Origin: Ahaetulla prasina
Taxonomy: Eukaryota; Chordata; Lepidosauria; Squamata; Colubridae
Direction: 5' to 3'
Assembly (NCBI RefSeq): GCF_028640845.1
Contig: NC_080540.1
Coordinates: 234,747,294-234,811,293 of the forward strand
DNA: 64,000 bases
Part shown: positions 34,793-45,782 of the stretch, piece after piece
Numbering within the stretch: position 1 is the stretch's first letter
How the letters are laid out: each line of letters opens with the position of its first letter
Translations under genes and position numbers: made by a program
The notes under the pieces: generated by a model
Databases searched by the model: none
Told to the model about the DNA's origin: nothing
What the model saw: only the letters and a program-made list of their open reading frames with translations

Positions 34793-35727
34793 GATAAGTC
34801 AGTTTAAAATCTAGACATGTTTAAAATACTTCTGCTTCTTGTCTGGTCCAGGTTTCCGTGCTCTTCATACTATCACAGTTGTAAAGCTTAGAATTGCAAG
34901 GGGGGCGAAATGGAAGAAATTAATAAATGGTGCATCACAACGATTGAAGCGCATAAATAAGAGTGGGCCATTCAACAGTGGGATATGAGGCTATTAAGTT
35001 CAAGGTCTAAAATGGTCTATCACCTATCACCTCTCTCTGCTGAGTCTATCAACTCAGCAGAGAGAGGAGGGTCGCAGAAGATATGACGATGACAATGACC
35101 ATGCAATCAAAGTGGTGCCCCCCCCTCCTTTCATGTGCCCTATATGGCCAATACATATAAAACAAAGAACGTTGCTTCAGTTGCGTGATTATGAATACCA
35201 TCTTGACCTTTTTGACGCCTTTTCCATGGGTGCCTCTGCTATTCAGGGTAGATGAATATGCATGTAATCCAATAGTGCTTCTCTTTCCTGCAATAGGAAT
35301 TGCCCGAACTTCTCATTTGCAGGAGACTGATGTGTAAATAATGGACCCAGAAAGAGAAGCTGGATAACTCTGTTAAGTAGCAACAGCACAGCAAAAATGC
35401 CGAATTGTGATGGATGGAGTCATATGAAAATATCAACAAAGTGCCTTACGAGTTGGCAAGCAATGGCAGGAATGATAACATAGTTGAATGGCATGAGATT
35501 TAGGACTTATTAGGCCTTTTCTTAGTGTTATGACAGAAAGTGGTGCTTTGAAGTAGAATGAGAAGCGCAACAGGGTAAGACAGCAAGTCACATGATAACA
35601 TTCATCTAAGATAAAAGGAAAGGAGAAAAAGAGGATGAATTTTACATTCAGTGGTAAAATTGAAGTTGGAACAAGAATAAATGTAGATGGACATAGATTT
35701 GCATGCTTTAATTTGCCACCCACGTCA
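34793..35727. other. non-coding stretch with a perfect hairpin
   Basis: Unique-looking DNA of moderate base composition with no recognised repeat. It contains the hairpin at 35030-35067. Confidence 0.35.
35030..35067 (+). other. perfect 16-bp inverted repeat, 6-nt loop
   Basis: CCTCTCTCTGCTGAGT (35030-35045), loop CTATCA, then the exact complement (35052-35067). It has no TIR or target duplication, so it is unlike the MITEs around it. Confidence 0.9.
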
Positions 35728-35735
35728 TCTAGCAT

Positions 35736-36047
35736 CAGGAGTGAATTATTACTGGTTTGCTCTGGTTCGGGTAATAAAAACTACCAGTTTGGGTGAACCA
35801 GTAGTAAAAAAAATGCTTTAAAAATAAAAAAAAGGTTCCGACGATCACAGCTGTGCTGCACAATTGTCGGAACCTCTCTTTTTTACTTTTTTAAAGCATT
35901 TTTTACTACTGGTTTGGGTGAATAGGTAGTAAAAAAGGGTTTAAAAAGTTTTTTTTAAACAGTTGGCCATGCCCACCCAGTCAGATGATCCCCCACACCA
36001 AGCCATGCACACCAAACCACACCCATAGAACTGGTAGCATTTTATAG
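35736..36047 (+). mobile_element. hAT-type MITE, family 1, palindromic-interior form, right end lost
   Basis: Left end CAGGAGTGAATTATTACTGG. The interior has paired arms around GTTCCGACGATCACAGCTGT/ACAATTGTCGGAACC and poly-A/T stems with ATGCTTTAAAAA. The expected right TIR is absent and an AAAG microsatellite follows. Confidence 0.65.
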
Positions 36048-36078
36048 ACCAACAGGCTGCTTTTAGACTCAAAATATT

Positions 36079-36079
36079 A

Positions 36080-36119
<40 letters not shown>

Positions 36120-36180
36120 AGGAAGGAAGGAAGGAAGGAAGGAAGGAAGGAAGGAAGGAAGGAAGGAAAGAAGGAAGGAT
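36079..36180 (+). repeat. (AAAG)n then (AAGG)n microsatellite
   Basis: About 10 AAAG units followed by about 14 AAGG units, with a stray AAAG near 36168. Confidence 0.97.
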
Positions 36181-37181
36181 GAATGAATCTTGGAACATGA
36201 TTCGTAACAGGTACTATGACATGTAAATCCTGAAAAGGTTGCGATTTTCATGTGAAAAAGTGTATATGGGCTTTCCTGTGAAGTTAATTGCTCTGCAAAT
36301 CATAGACTATATATAGTCCCTGTTGTGTGTCAGCTTTGGAGGGAGCAAGAGAGAAAAAGACAGCTGAACTCTGGGAAAGCCACCCTTTCATATGTAGGTT
36401 TTGCCCTTCAAAGGTTGCAAATGAGACAAAATTCTATGCTCATAAAAAGTAATAATGATAATCATCTACAATTGAGGAAATGTGCCACTGATCTTGCTAG
36501 AGAGTGTAATTTCAGACTACAGTTTATGGAGACTACATGTCTGCCTTCATCTTTTTTTCTCCTGCAGGAAAATTTCACAAGATGTGAATTGTACAGACCA
36601 TGGAAACGGCTCCAGTGGCAGCCTTTTCTCTGACTTGATATATACCTGAATTTTTCTCTGTGGGAAGATTTAGGAGATGGGATTCCCAATCTACAGGCTG
36701 AAGTACTATATTATCATGAACTGATCATGTTGGTGAGCTCTAAGGCAATTCATAATTACTGTCAAAGAGGCACTTGAAAAGCAATATATAAGAGCCTCTG
36801 TATTTCACTTTTGCTTTCCCTGTTACCCTCAACTTATTGCCTGCTATCAAAGCTAGTTTTAATTTTATGACCCAAATTAGATAAGGTCCTGAACCACCAT
36901 TTCCACAGCTATGTTTGGTGCCTGCACTTATAAAAATGTACCAAGCGGATGATCTGGAGAACATTTTAAAGATCCTCCAAAAGAAAACTAACAGCACAAT
37001 CCTATGCAAATCTACTTTGAACTCAGTGACTACAAGATTAAAACATTGCCTGGGACTGACTATCATTGAACATAATTCTAAGATTCTTACAATTCTAAGA
37101 TTCTACAAGTCTAACATAATGCCTAAGCATAATTTTCTTAAGTTTATAGGTTTTAGAAAGGCCTCTGTTAATGGTCCACCA
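36181..37181. other. non-coding stretch, nothing recognised
   Basis: Unique-looking sequence. ORFs at 36325-36633 and 36740-37066 show no domain or family resemblance. Confidence 0.35.
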
Positions 37182-37305
37182 CAGTGCTTCTCAAACTTGA
37201 CCACTTTAAGGTCTGTGGACTTCAACTCCCAGAATTCCCCAGCCAGCATGCCAAATGTGTGTCAAAGTCCACATATTTTAAAATGGCCAAATTTGAGAAA
37301 AACTA
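37182..37305 (+). mobile_element. hAT-type MITE, family 2, old copy
   Basis: CAGTGCTTCTCAAACTTGACC faces AAATTTGAGAAAAACTA, with AACTCCCAGAATTCCCCAGC between. Flanking 8-mers do not match. Confidence 0.75.
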
Positions 37306-37332
37306 CATTTAAAAGATGCAGGTTGGGAAGCC

Positions 37333-37388
37333 TAATCTAATCTAATCTAATCTAATCTAATTTAATCTAATCTAATCTAATCTAATCT
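37333..37388 (+). repeat. (TAATC)n microsatellite
   Basis: About 11 pentamer units with one TAATT interruption. Confidence 0.97.
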
Positions 37389-38112
37389 ATGTCCCACGGT
37401 ATGTTGGTAAATGTATAGCATCTGGCTCTGCCAGATCTATTTCCATTACCATGTTGCATTGCTAGCTACCAAGCAGCTGATTGGTGCTCTAGGTGTCACT
37501 TAACTTTGCTTTCCATTGGCTCATGAAATGCCAGAAAATTTAATAATTGGCCCCTACAACCAATATGGGCTGGCTTCAGGAAAATACTGCCTGTATCTTA
37601 TACTCCTTGCATTTATAATTTGGCACCTGAATTATTGGCTGATGTTTTACAAGTCTATATATGAATGGGCATGCAGGCATGCAGTAGGAAAGGCACGTTC
37701 CATGCATTTCAATAAACCCACAAATAGATTTCAATATTAAATATAGTCCATTTCCCAACAGTAATTTTCACTAGAACTGTATGCTATACCAGAAATGTCA
37801 TACCAGAATATACAAAATAACAATCTACTTCTCTGCCACTTGGCAGTTCTACAATGAATCCTGTAATGAATGATCTGCCTTGCATTTGTTTACTTCTGTT
37901 GCATTCATGGTCTAATCCCTGTGTTAGCCAACGAAAAGTAAACATACATTTTGTAATGTCATTATCATGTTTCCTACTACACTGTTTAATGAATCCAGGA
38001 ATACAATGAATTCTTAGGAATTTTAACAGGAAATTGGACCTGGTATTATTTATATCATCTATCCCCTATTTCAAATGAAATTTTCTAAAGTAATATAATA
38101 TGAAGGTCACTC
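37389..38112. other. non-coding stretch, nothing recognised
   Basis: AT-rich, with no supported feature. Confidence 0.35.
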
Positions 38113-38482
38113 GTTTGTCAAGATTGCAGGTAGTTTTTTACTTAAGACCACAACAGAGTCGAGAATTTCCATTGTAAGTCTTGATGGTCATAAATCGAGG
38201 CATTCTCATGACTGACCTATCTTATGACTTTCTTGCAGTGTTCATTAAGTCAATGTCATAGTTGTAAAAAGATTCCATTCATATTTTTTTTCAGAAAAAA
38301 GCCAAAAAGGTCAAAATCTGGCAAAAAAATTGTGGCCATGAGATTGAAGAATGCTATAACTGGCTGTAAAGGTGAGTTGGTCACCAAACTTCCAAAATGC
38401 AATCATCCAGGAATACAAGGTGACCTCCATCATACCTTCAAATTGTCGCAAAGCAACCAGTCATTAATTGAGGACTACTCTA
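38113..38482 (+). mobile_element. Tigger-like MITE, diverged subfamily
   Basis: Left end CAGGTAGTTTTTTACTTAAGACC and right end CATTAATTGAGGACTACTCTA retain the family's inverted ends. The ORF at 38224-38601 crosses it and is not a gene. Confidence 0.7.
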
Positions 38483-38696
38483 TACACATAAACATAGGAC
38501 AGAGAAAGAGAGATTCCAACTCATTTAAGAGGTTGAGTACAGTCCATAAATGGTTATGCATGCCTGGTATTCATAAGTGGAATTTCCTATCAACAAAATG
38601 AGCATTTTCAGTATTGTAAATTTGCTTGACAGTTTGGTCCTGTAGACTTCACGCAGATATATTATTATTAATTGCTATTTTAAGATTGGTTTATCT

Positions 38697-38960
38697 CAGG
38701 GGTGAAATCTACTTATCTTCCTTACCAGTTCAGAAATGCCCCGCGCACGTCACATGTGCGTGCAGACCTTCTGCGCATGTGTAGATCTTCTGTGCATGTG
38801 CAGAAGGTAAAAAACACATTACTTCCTGGTTAAAAGAAGTAATGACACCTGGGCGGGTGGGCGGAGCTTTGCTCACCATCGCTACCAAATCACCGAACTA
38901 CCAGCCACAATCGCTAATGGATCGCGCAATCTGGTCTGATCCAGGAGCATTTCACCCCTG
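38697..38960 (+). mobile_element. hAT-type MITE, family 1, perfect target duplication
   Basis: CAGGGGTGAAATCTAC at the left and GCATTTCACCCCTG at the right. Perfect GTTTATCT flanks both sides (38689-38696 and 38961-38968). The interior is GC-rich, with alternating GCGCATGTG motifs. Confidence 0.95.
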
Positions 38961-39034
38961 GTTTATCTGAAAAAATAAACATATATACTATGTTTAAATT
39001 CATTATTTCTAATTTATTTATTATTGCTTTATTC

Positions 39035-39165
39035 TGTAGAAGTCAATAACCTATATACAATAAAGCATCATCTACTATCATCTACTATCTCTATGATAAA
39101 ATACCTCTTCACCTCATAATTGTGTATACAGTATATGTCTAATCACACTTGGCCAAATAAAGTAT
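39035..39165 (+). mobile_element. possible L3-like LINE 3' tip
   Basis: CTAATCACACTTGGCCAAATAAAGTATTCTATTC resembles the complement of the 3' end at 53434-53480. It runs into the TCTG-type tandem repeat that follows. Only the tip is convincing. Confidence 0.5.
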
Positions 39166-39337
39166 TCTATTCTGTGCTGTGCTGTGCTGTGCCGTGCCGT
39201 GCTGTTCCATTCTGTTCTGTTCTGTTCCATTCCGTTCTGTTCTGTTTCATGCCACCCAAACAACCCTACACAACCCTACCCTACCCTACCCTACCCCATC
39301 CCATCCCATCCCATCCCACCCTACCCTACCCTACACC
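39166..39337 (+). repeat. degenerate pentamer repeats (TGCTG, TTCTG, CCCTA, CCATC)
   Basis: The unit changes stepwise along the array: TGCTG, then TTCTG/TTCCA, then CCCTA, then CCATC. It follows a LINE 3' end. Splitting at 39338 is due to a MITE insertion. Confidence 0.9.
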
Positions 39338-39474
39338 CAGTGGTGGGATTCAGCCAGTTCGCACCACTTCGGGAGAACCGGTTGTTAACTTTCTGAGCGA
39401 TTTGGTGAACTGGTTATTGGAAGAAATCATTAGGGCAGAGAACTGGTTGTTAAATTGTTTGAATCCCACCACTG
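39338..39474 (+). mobile_element. hAT-type MITE, family 1, inside pentamer array
   Basis: CAGTGGTGGGATTCAGCC at the left and TTGAATCCCACCACTG at the right. Perfect CCTACACC flanks both sides (39330-39337 and 39475-39482). Confidence 0.95.
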
Positions 39475-39601
39475 CCTACACCACACCACCCCATCCCACC
39501 CCACCCCATCTATCCCATCCCATCCCATCCCATTCTACCCTACCCTACCCCACTCCACCCCATGCCATGCCATGTCATTCTATCCCACCCTACCCTACCT
39601 T
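39475..39601 (+). repeat. pentamer repeats, continuation
   Basis: CCATC/CCCTA units continue after the MITE target duplication. Confidence 0.9.
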
Positions 39602-40279
39602 ATTCATTTCCATCAGGTAGAAAAAATAAGTTAAAAAATCTTTTAACAAGTAAATATGTGGCTCTGTACATGAAAATAATGTTTAATGAAGCAAATGTGT
39701 AAGTCCACATAAGAATGTAGGCAACGTAGCAAGATTAGTAGAGTATTATGTTAAGGACATGCCAAATTGCAGTAATTTTACATAACTGTTGGATTCCTAA
39801 TTATTCTCGAAGGTTCTATCAATCAGTCATATATACTGTAATCACACTCTTTTGGTTTTGTAGGAGGAGAGCTATATTAATCTAGGTGGCAAAGAAATCA
39901 AGAATCGGTAGCACCTTTTTCGACTAAGACATTGTATAAAAGGCACAAACTTTTGTAAGGAAATCAACCCTGACTGATCTTTGGAAGAACAGATACTGAA
40001 ACTGAAACTCAAATAGTTCTCCTTGAGAAAAGAGAATTCACTGGAAAAGACCCTGATGTCAGTCCATGGGATCATGACGAGTTGGACAGAACTATCCAAA
40101 CCTTTGTAAGCTGCGTCTCACTTCATCAGATCTACAGATGACTCCTGGCCACTACATCGGAGAAGTCCATGAAGTTTCTTGGCATCATTTTTCAGAAGTT
40201 TTTTGTCCATGCCTCCAACCTTGAGACAGAAGAAATGGCTTAAAATCACCCAGGTGGCTTTGTGCCTAAAATGGGACTT
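39602..40279. other. non-coding stretch, nothing recognised
   Basis: No supported feature. The small minus ORF at 39872-40099 lacks family resemblance. Confidence 0.35.
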
Positions 40280-40361
40280 TAGAATAGAATAGAATAGAAT
40301 AGAATAGAATAGAATAGAATAGAATAGAATAGAATAGAATAGAATAGAATAGAATAGAATA
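40280..40361 (+). repeat. (AATAG)n microsatellite from CR1 tail
   Basis: About 16 AATAG units directly abutting the 3' end of the minus-strand CR1 that starts at 40361. Confidence 0.97.
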
Positions 40362-40882
40362 ACAGAGTTGGAAGGGACTTTGGAAGTCTTCTAGTCCCAC
40401 CACCCCCGCTTAGGCAGATAACCTTACACCACTTCAGACAAATGGTTATCTCTAACATCTTCTTAAAAACTTCCAATGTTGGAGCATTTGCAACTTCTGG
40501 AGGCAAGTCGTTCCACTGATTAATTGTTCTAACTGTCAGGAAATTTCTCCTTAGATCTAAATTGCTTCTCTCCTTGATTAGTTTCCATTCATTGCTTTTT
40601 GTCCTGCCCTCAGGTGCTTTGGAGAATAGTTTGACTCTCTCTTCTTTGTAGCAACCCCTGAGAAATTGGCACACTGCTATCATGTCACTCCCTAGTCCTT
40701 CTTTTCATTAAACTAGACATACCCTATTCCAACAACTGTTCTTTATATGTTTTAGCCCCCAGTCCCCCAACCATCTTTGTTGCTCTTCTCTGAACTCTTT
40801 CTAGTCTCAGCATCTTTTTTACATCGTGGTGATCAAAACTGGATACAGTATTCCAAGTGTGGCCTTACCAAGCCATTATAAC
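40361..40882 (-). mobile_element. CR1 LINE 3' end
   Basis: The minus frame 40279-40683 includes MIAVCQFLRGCYKEERVKLF and EGRTKSNEWKLIKERSNLDL. The 3' UTR starts AACAGAGTTGGAAGGGACTT. The 5' end is truncated near 40882. Confidence 0.95.
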
Positions 40883-41689
40883 TATCAAACTCTTGGTTTC
40901 TCTAACCACTGCACCAAAATGCCTTTTTTCTTTAAAAAAATTCTAAATTGCTGTTGCACGCAGAATTTCATTCTTCCCAATTCTGCGTGCAGAGGGCTTC
41001 CTCCTACATATCACACCCAACTCTTTTGAAGGTAACCCCAATTATCTTTGGAATTCTGCTCCTGCATTTGAAGCTGCAGGATTTGTGCTATGCTTCCTAT
41101 TTGAAGTCAAACAGGAGTGGGCATGGGACCTGCCCATACATGTTTCCCACCCCTTCCCTTGGGATTTTCCAGCTGCATCCGTCAGCGCCCTCTCTGTCAC
41201 AATCAGAGTGACAGTGTATTGCATAAAGATGCCCCAAGAGTAAATAACTTCCAAGAATTCAATCAAATAAGACATGGCACACACTATACGGTGCTTGATT
41301 CAGTCCAATTTTGCTTTATTCCTACTTGGTCTGTAAAATTAAAGACAAATATTATGGTCCAGTTAGCAATTGCTATTTGCATACATGCAGACACAAATCT
41401 GTGTGCTGTGCATATGCACACATTCAGTGTCACATAAAGCTGTCCCCTCTGTCGCTCACATGGCTGATTTTTCATTACTGAATGCCAAATACCCCACTCA
41501 ATTATTAAAGAGTATCCTGTTATATTTATTACCTAGCTGGCTGATATTACTGCCAATTGTCAAATTTCAGCTTCCTGTTGTTGATTTTCATGTATGAGAA
41601 ACACACAGCTGCTGGATTGGTGCCAGAGCTCTGCCAATCTCTCCAGCTAGCTTCGACCTCAGGATACATAACAGCAACAGAAAAATTGG
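40883..41689. other. non-coding stretch, nothing recognised
   Basis: Moderate GC, no recognised repeat. ORFs on both strands overlap and show no domain. Confidence 0.35.
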
Positions 41690-41880
41690 AAGATCGATGT
41701 CTTGTGCCTCCTGCTGTGCCAGCTGCTATTGAGAAATTAATATGAGGATCACTATAAATAAAAGATAAAAGATGATATGGCTTACTGTGTAAAATATTAA
41801 GGCTGGACACAATATGCTCTATGAATCTCAACCAAAAAGCCAATCCTGTTAACCCTTTAAGAGTACACACTGCTGTGTGG
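41690..41880 (+). repeat. unclassified dispersed repeat, copy 1
   Basis: Colinear with 55485-55650. Shared blocks include AAGATC-ATG, TTGAGAAAT-AATATGA, ACTATAAATAAAAGATAAAA, GATGAT-TGGC, AGTAAAATATTAA and CACAATATG/CACAATGTG. It is not one of the SINE, LINE or MITE families in this window that I can name. Confidence 0.8.
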
Positions 41881-41906
41881 GTTAGAGGAGAAAAATCTGC
41901 CTATAA

Positions 41907-41963
41907 CAGGGGTCTCCAACCTTGGTCCACAAGTCTTAAAGGGACCAAGGTTGGAGACCCCTG
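41907..41963 (+). mobile_element. 57-bp hAT MITE, family 2, minimal
   Basis: CAGGGGTCTCCAACCTTGGTC and its complement nearly touch. Perfect 8-bp GCCTATAA flanks both sides (41899-41906 and 41964-41971). Almost the whole interior is gone, leaving two TIRs and a CCACAAGTCTTAAA core. Confidence 0.95.
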
Positions 41964-42165
41964 GCCTATAATTAAAAGGATCTGTCTTTAAAACTGAAAT
42001 AGGCATGTGGGATAAAGATGCCACAGAATAAAAATGCTGATCAGATATTGAAGCTAAAGATGGCAAGGTGTCTTGTATGCTAACCATTATTTCAATGGTT
42101 TTACTTTACAAGATGGTATTATTGCTTAGGATGGATTTTGAAAGGAAGGACAAATGGCATTAGAT

Positions 42166-42289
42166 CAGGGGTCTCCAACCTTGGTCACTTTAAGACTTGT
42201 GGACTACAACTCCCAGAATTCCTCAGCCAGCTTTGCTCTGGGAGTTGTAAGTCCACCAGTCTTAAAGTGACCAAGGTTGGTGACCCCTG
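42166..42289 (+). mobile_element. hAT-type MITE, family 2
   Basis: CAGGGGTCTCCAACCTTGGTC to GACCAAGGTTGGTGACCCCTG, with perfect CATTAGAT on both sides (42158-42165 and 42290-42297). Confidence 0.96.
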
Positions 42290-42321
42290 CATTAGATAGA
42301 TATGTGGAAGAATGATCTATA

Positions 42322-42777
42322 CAGAGCTCTCCAAACTTGACAACTTTAAGGCTTGTGGAGTTCAAGGGGGAGAGCCTTCTCTGTGGGGGCTCCTGCCCTC
42401 TGGAATGAGCTGCCTCCGAGGATACATCAACTTCCTGACCTCTGGACCTTCCGCCGCGAGCTAAAGACTTTTCTATTTCATCGTGCAGGGCTGGCTTAAT
42501 GAAGTTTTTATTGGGGTTTTATTATAGTCTTATATTCCTTCAGCCTTTAATTTAAGTAGTTTTTAAATGTTTTTTAACTTTTCTGAGTTGTGCTTTTACC
42601 CTGGCTGTAAACCGCCCTGAGTTATTCGGGAGAAGGGCGGTATATAAATTAATTAAATAAATAAATAAACTCCCAGAATTCCCTAGTCAGCCATGATCTT
42701 GCCCAATTCTTCATGCTAGCTAGGGAATTCTGGTAATTGAAGTCCACAAATCTTAAAGTAGCAAGTTGGATAGCCCA
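42322..42777 (+). mobile_element. hAT-type MITE, family 2, split by L2
   Basis: Left arm 42322-42365 (CAGAGCTCTCCAAACTTGAC) and right arm 42669-42777. Flanking GATCTATA (42314-42321) and GATCTATC (42778-42785) match at 7 of 8. An L2 3' end lies between the arms, so it inserted after the MITE. Confidence 0.88.
42366..42668 (+). mobile_element. L2 LINE 3' end inside a MITE
   Basis: Starts within the GGGAGAGCCTTCTCTGTG block of L2 (shared with 20320-20345). It has the hairpin CCGCCC...GGGCGG (42612-42640) and an (AAAT) tail. Confidence 0.9.
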
Positions 42778-42785
42778 GATCTATC

Positions 42786-45300
42786 CTTTTCTTGAGAGAG
42801 AAGTGTAATATTGTTGAGGAAACCTGTTACCACTTTATTCCTGAAGAAACATCTGGGCTATATTACCAGTCCTTTCATCTATTGCCAAATGGATAAAACA
42901 GGCTACAACATTACATAAAATGGGCATATCTATCACCTCTGTTTCTCAAGCTTGTATTGGTTTACTGCAGAATTGGGCAAGGCCATTTGGAGCATCAAAC
43001 CCAATTTCCTGGTCAGAGTGAAAATTCAAATAGAACTATTTCCAAACAAGGTCTAGCCAACATCTTTTTAATGGAATATTTCTAACAAAAGAATCCATTT
43101 GTTGTAGTCTTAATGAAAACATCGGAGAGCTCACAATACAGGACATATCCCTATGAAAACCCACCTGACAATTTGAAAAGGACTTGTTTGTGAGTATTCT
43201 TTATTCAGTACCATATCTAAACAATATTTAACCAATCTGCAAATTGGGAATACTAGTATGCATCATCAAGTGATTTGTAGAAATAAAAATATATTTCATC
43301 CAAATTAATATGATTTATAACATGAAATAAGATTACCAATAAAGCTGAATCTTGACAAATTCATGTAGCCATTGCTATTTTAGACTTCACTTAAAAACAT
43401 TAAAACCTCTTGTCAATATGTCCCATTATTCCTGATGTACTGATTGGGGTGTTATTCCTTGATTTTTATTTCCTCCCTTTTTGGACAATAGTTGACCTGT
43501 TCCTGTTATTAGGTACTTCACTCCAGGATTTCTCAGAAATAAAAGATTATTGTCTAATTCAGCCAGATTATCAAAACATTTATTCCATGTCCCAGGATGC
43601 AATTCTTCTGATGTTGGAGACTTTGAAGCTATTCCTTGCTTATCTTTCTGTCAAGGTCAATCTGCAATCCTTTTCCTTCAACTTGCTGGGTGAAATTGGA
43701 GGAGACTGTATGACATTAAGAACTGAGCGTTTCTGTTGTTATCTCTTAGCTTTTGGCACCTTTGCTGAGTAGTTGGTATACTGATCCTTTTCCTTTATTT
43801 TGAACATATTTTGTTAACATCTTTTCCTAACTCTAGCTCAGACTGACGTGATCTTCACAAATCAGATCTGCCTGTTTATACTTTTCTTTAGTGATTTGTC
43901 CTTCTTTCTATTTTCCATTTGTATGTTTCTGAATCATTAGATCTTCACTATCCCATTGGTACAACTGTACCACCTTCTATTGTCTTGTTTTTCCCCCCAT
44001 TTTGGAATAATTAGCAACTTTTTCTATGTTTTTAGGTACTTCCTTCCTTCTTTAGCTCCTATTCTAATGTGCCTCTCCTGCATGAGAATTCCATTTAACA
44101 TTGTTTTAGGTTTATTAAAATTTTATTTTCCTTAAGTCCAAGATGAATAATCTTTTTCCCTTTTAGTATCCATCAAAATCAAGAGCTCCATTCTTATATG
44201 GTCTCTGCCACATGAAGAAATGTGAGAGTATTTAAAAACTATGCATTCTGGAGTGGGTTTGAAAATGACAGCCTCACACCTTATCTGTAAAATGGAGATG
44301 AAGGATAAAATAGCAATTGTTATATTCACTATTGAGCATTAGGAGGCACTATACTAGATCTTGAAGATTCTAGTATGAGCAGATTTCTAGATCTGAACAG
44401 GCAAAGGGGATGTGGATAATTGGAGAAAGACAGTTGCGGGAGAAAGAAGGACAGATTAATTATATCATTTTCTGGTCATGCTCAATAAAAAATTACACAG
44501 AACAACTGCAAAATGTATCCTTCACCTCACATGTATATAAAATTACTTTTTTCCAGCATCAAAATGATTGGTTTTTCAATTGAAATATTTTTCCAACGAA
44601 TTTTTATTTTCAAGAATATACACTAGTGATAACATAGATTTAACAACTATGTGCTTTCCAAATTTAACCAGGGAAATATATGATAATTCACATGACCCAT
44701 GGACTGCAATGATCATAGATTGGAAGAGCCTGGATTAAAGCCAATTGCTAGAATCAGAAAATAAATGGCATAGGTCTAGATTTGTCAAATGAGATGAGGA
44801 AAAATAGACAATTTACAAGGTCACAGTATACAAAAGTTTGAATGGTGAAAATAGCTTTTTTAAAAATAAACTAAGACACTAAAAAAACTGAACAATATTT
44901 GATTTTAAGGCTATGTCTGTTGGACCTGCAGCTCTCTAGTCTAAAAGTGCAAACAGTAAGAAAGGAAGGCCTACTCTTCATAACATCCACAGCATAGGAG
45001 AAATAACCTTCCATGGGGAATAGCCTTGAAAACGTTAAATAGCATTGAGGGAATAGCAGTGAAAACAGGAAGATCTCAAAGTACCGAATGTCAAAGTAAC
45101 AGTTAATAGGAAATGACACTGAAAAGAAAAGAAATAGTATTGAGAAAATAGTATTTAGTGCATTTAAGCAGTTTAAAGGAACAGCCCCTGAGGAATAGCA
45201 ATAGGACAGTAATTACAGTGAAATTTTAGGGAAGAAAGAAATCCACATCTATCTATCTTTGTCTATATATGCTCTGTTTTTCTTTGGAGGAAAGAACAAA
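42786..45300. other. non-coding stretch, nothing recognised
   Basis: About 2.5 kb of unique-looking, AT-rich DNA. The ORF at 43410-43772 has a hydrophobic, repeat-free sequence but no recognisable domain and no gene context. I do not call it. Confidence 0.4.
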
Positions 45301-45355
45301 AGAGAGAGAGAGAGAGGGAGGGAGGGAGGGAGGGAGAGAGGGAGAGAGGGAGAGA
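45301..45355 (+). repeat. (GA)n-(GGGA)n microsatellite
   Basis: Purine-only compound repeat. Confidence 0.97.
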
Positions 45356-45573
45356 ATGTAAGTGTTTGACTTTCCAAGCTAAGCAACTCTCTCTTTTCTT
45401 ATCTAGAAAAGGTGGGGAGATTTGCTTATCTTGGAAAGTCAATTTGAGGAATCAGGATTTCAACATGAGTAGCAGGATAAGGAGGGACTGAAAAACCAAC
45501 TTATAAGTAACAGAAAGATGGGAAGCGGATGAGAAAAGTCAAGGAGTAAAAAAGTGAAAGAGGAAGGGGAAGT

Positions 45574-45782
45574 AATAGCAATAGCATTTAGGCTTATATA
45601 CCACTCTATAGTGCTTTACAGCACTCTCTGAGCAGTTTACAAATGTCAGCATATTGCCCCCAGAATAAGTCTGGGTCCTCAGAAAGATGGAAGGCTGAGT
45701 CAACCTTCAACCCCATCAGGATTGAATTCCTGTCAGTGGGCAGAATTTGCCAGGAGTTTGCATTCTAACTACTGCATCTCTA
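45574..45782 (-). mobile_element. tRNA SINE with GCTATTGCTATT tail, diverged
   Basis: Complement of the SINE at 28021: AATAGCAATAGCATTTAGGC, TGCTTTACAGCACTCTCTGA, then ATTGCCCCCAGAATAAGTCTG. It extends through a decayed tRNA-like head to about 45782. Confidence 0.82.

Noticed and set aside
39268..39337. Interstitial telomere repeat (CCCTA units)
   Set aside because: The unit is the pentamer CCCTA, not the hexamer CCCTAA of vertebrate telomeres, and it grades into CCATC.
39120..39620. 166-aa ORF rich in Pro, Tyr and Cys
   Set aside because: Translation of pentamer repeats through a MITE.
43410..43772. 120-aa plus-strand ORF as a possible gene
   Set aside because: No domain, no splice or promoter context, and length within what chance allows in a 64-kb window.
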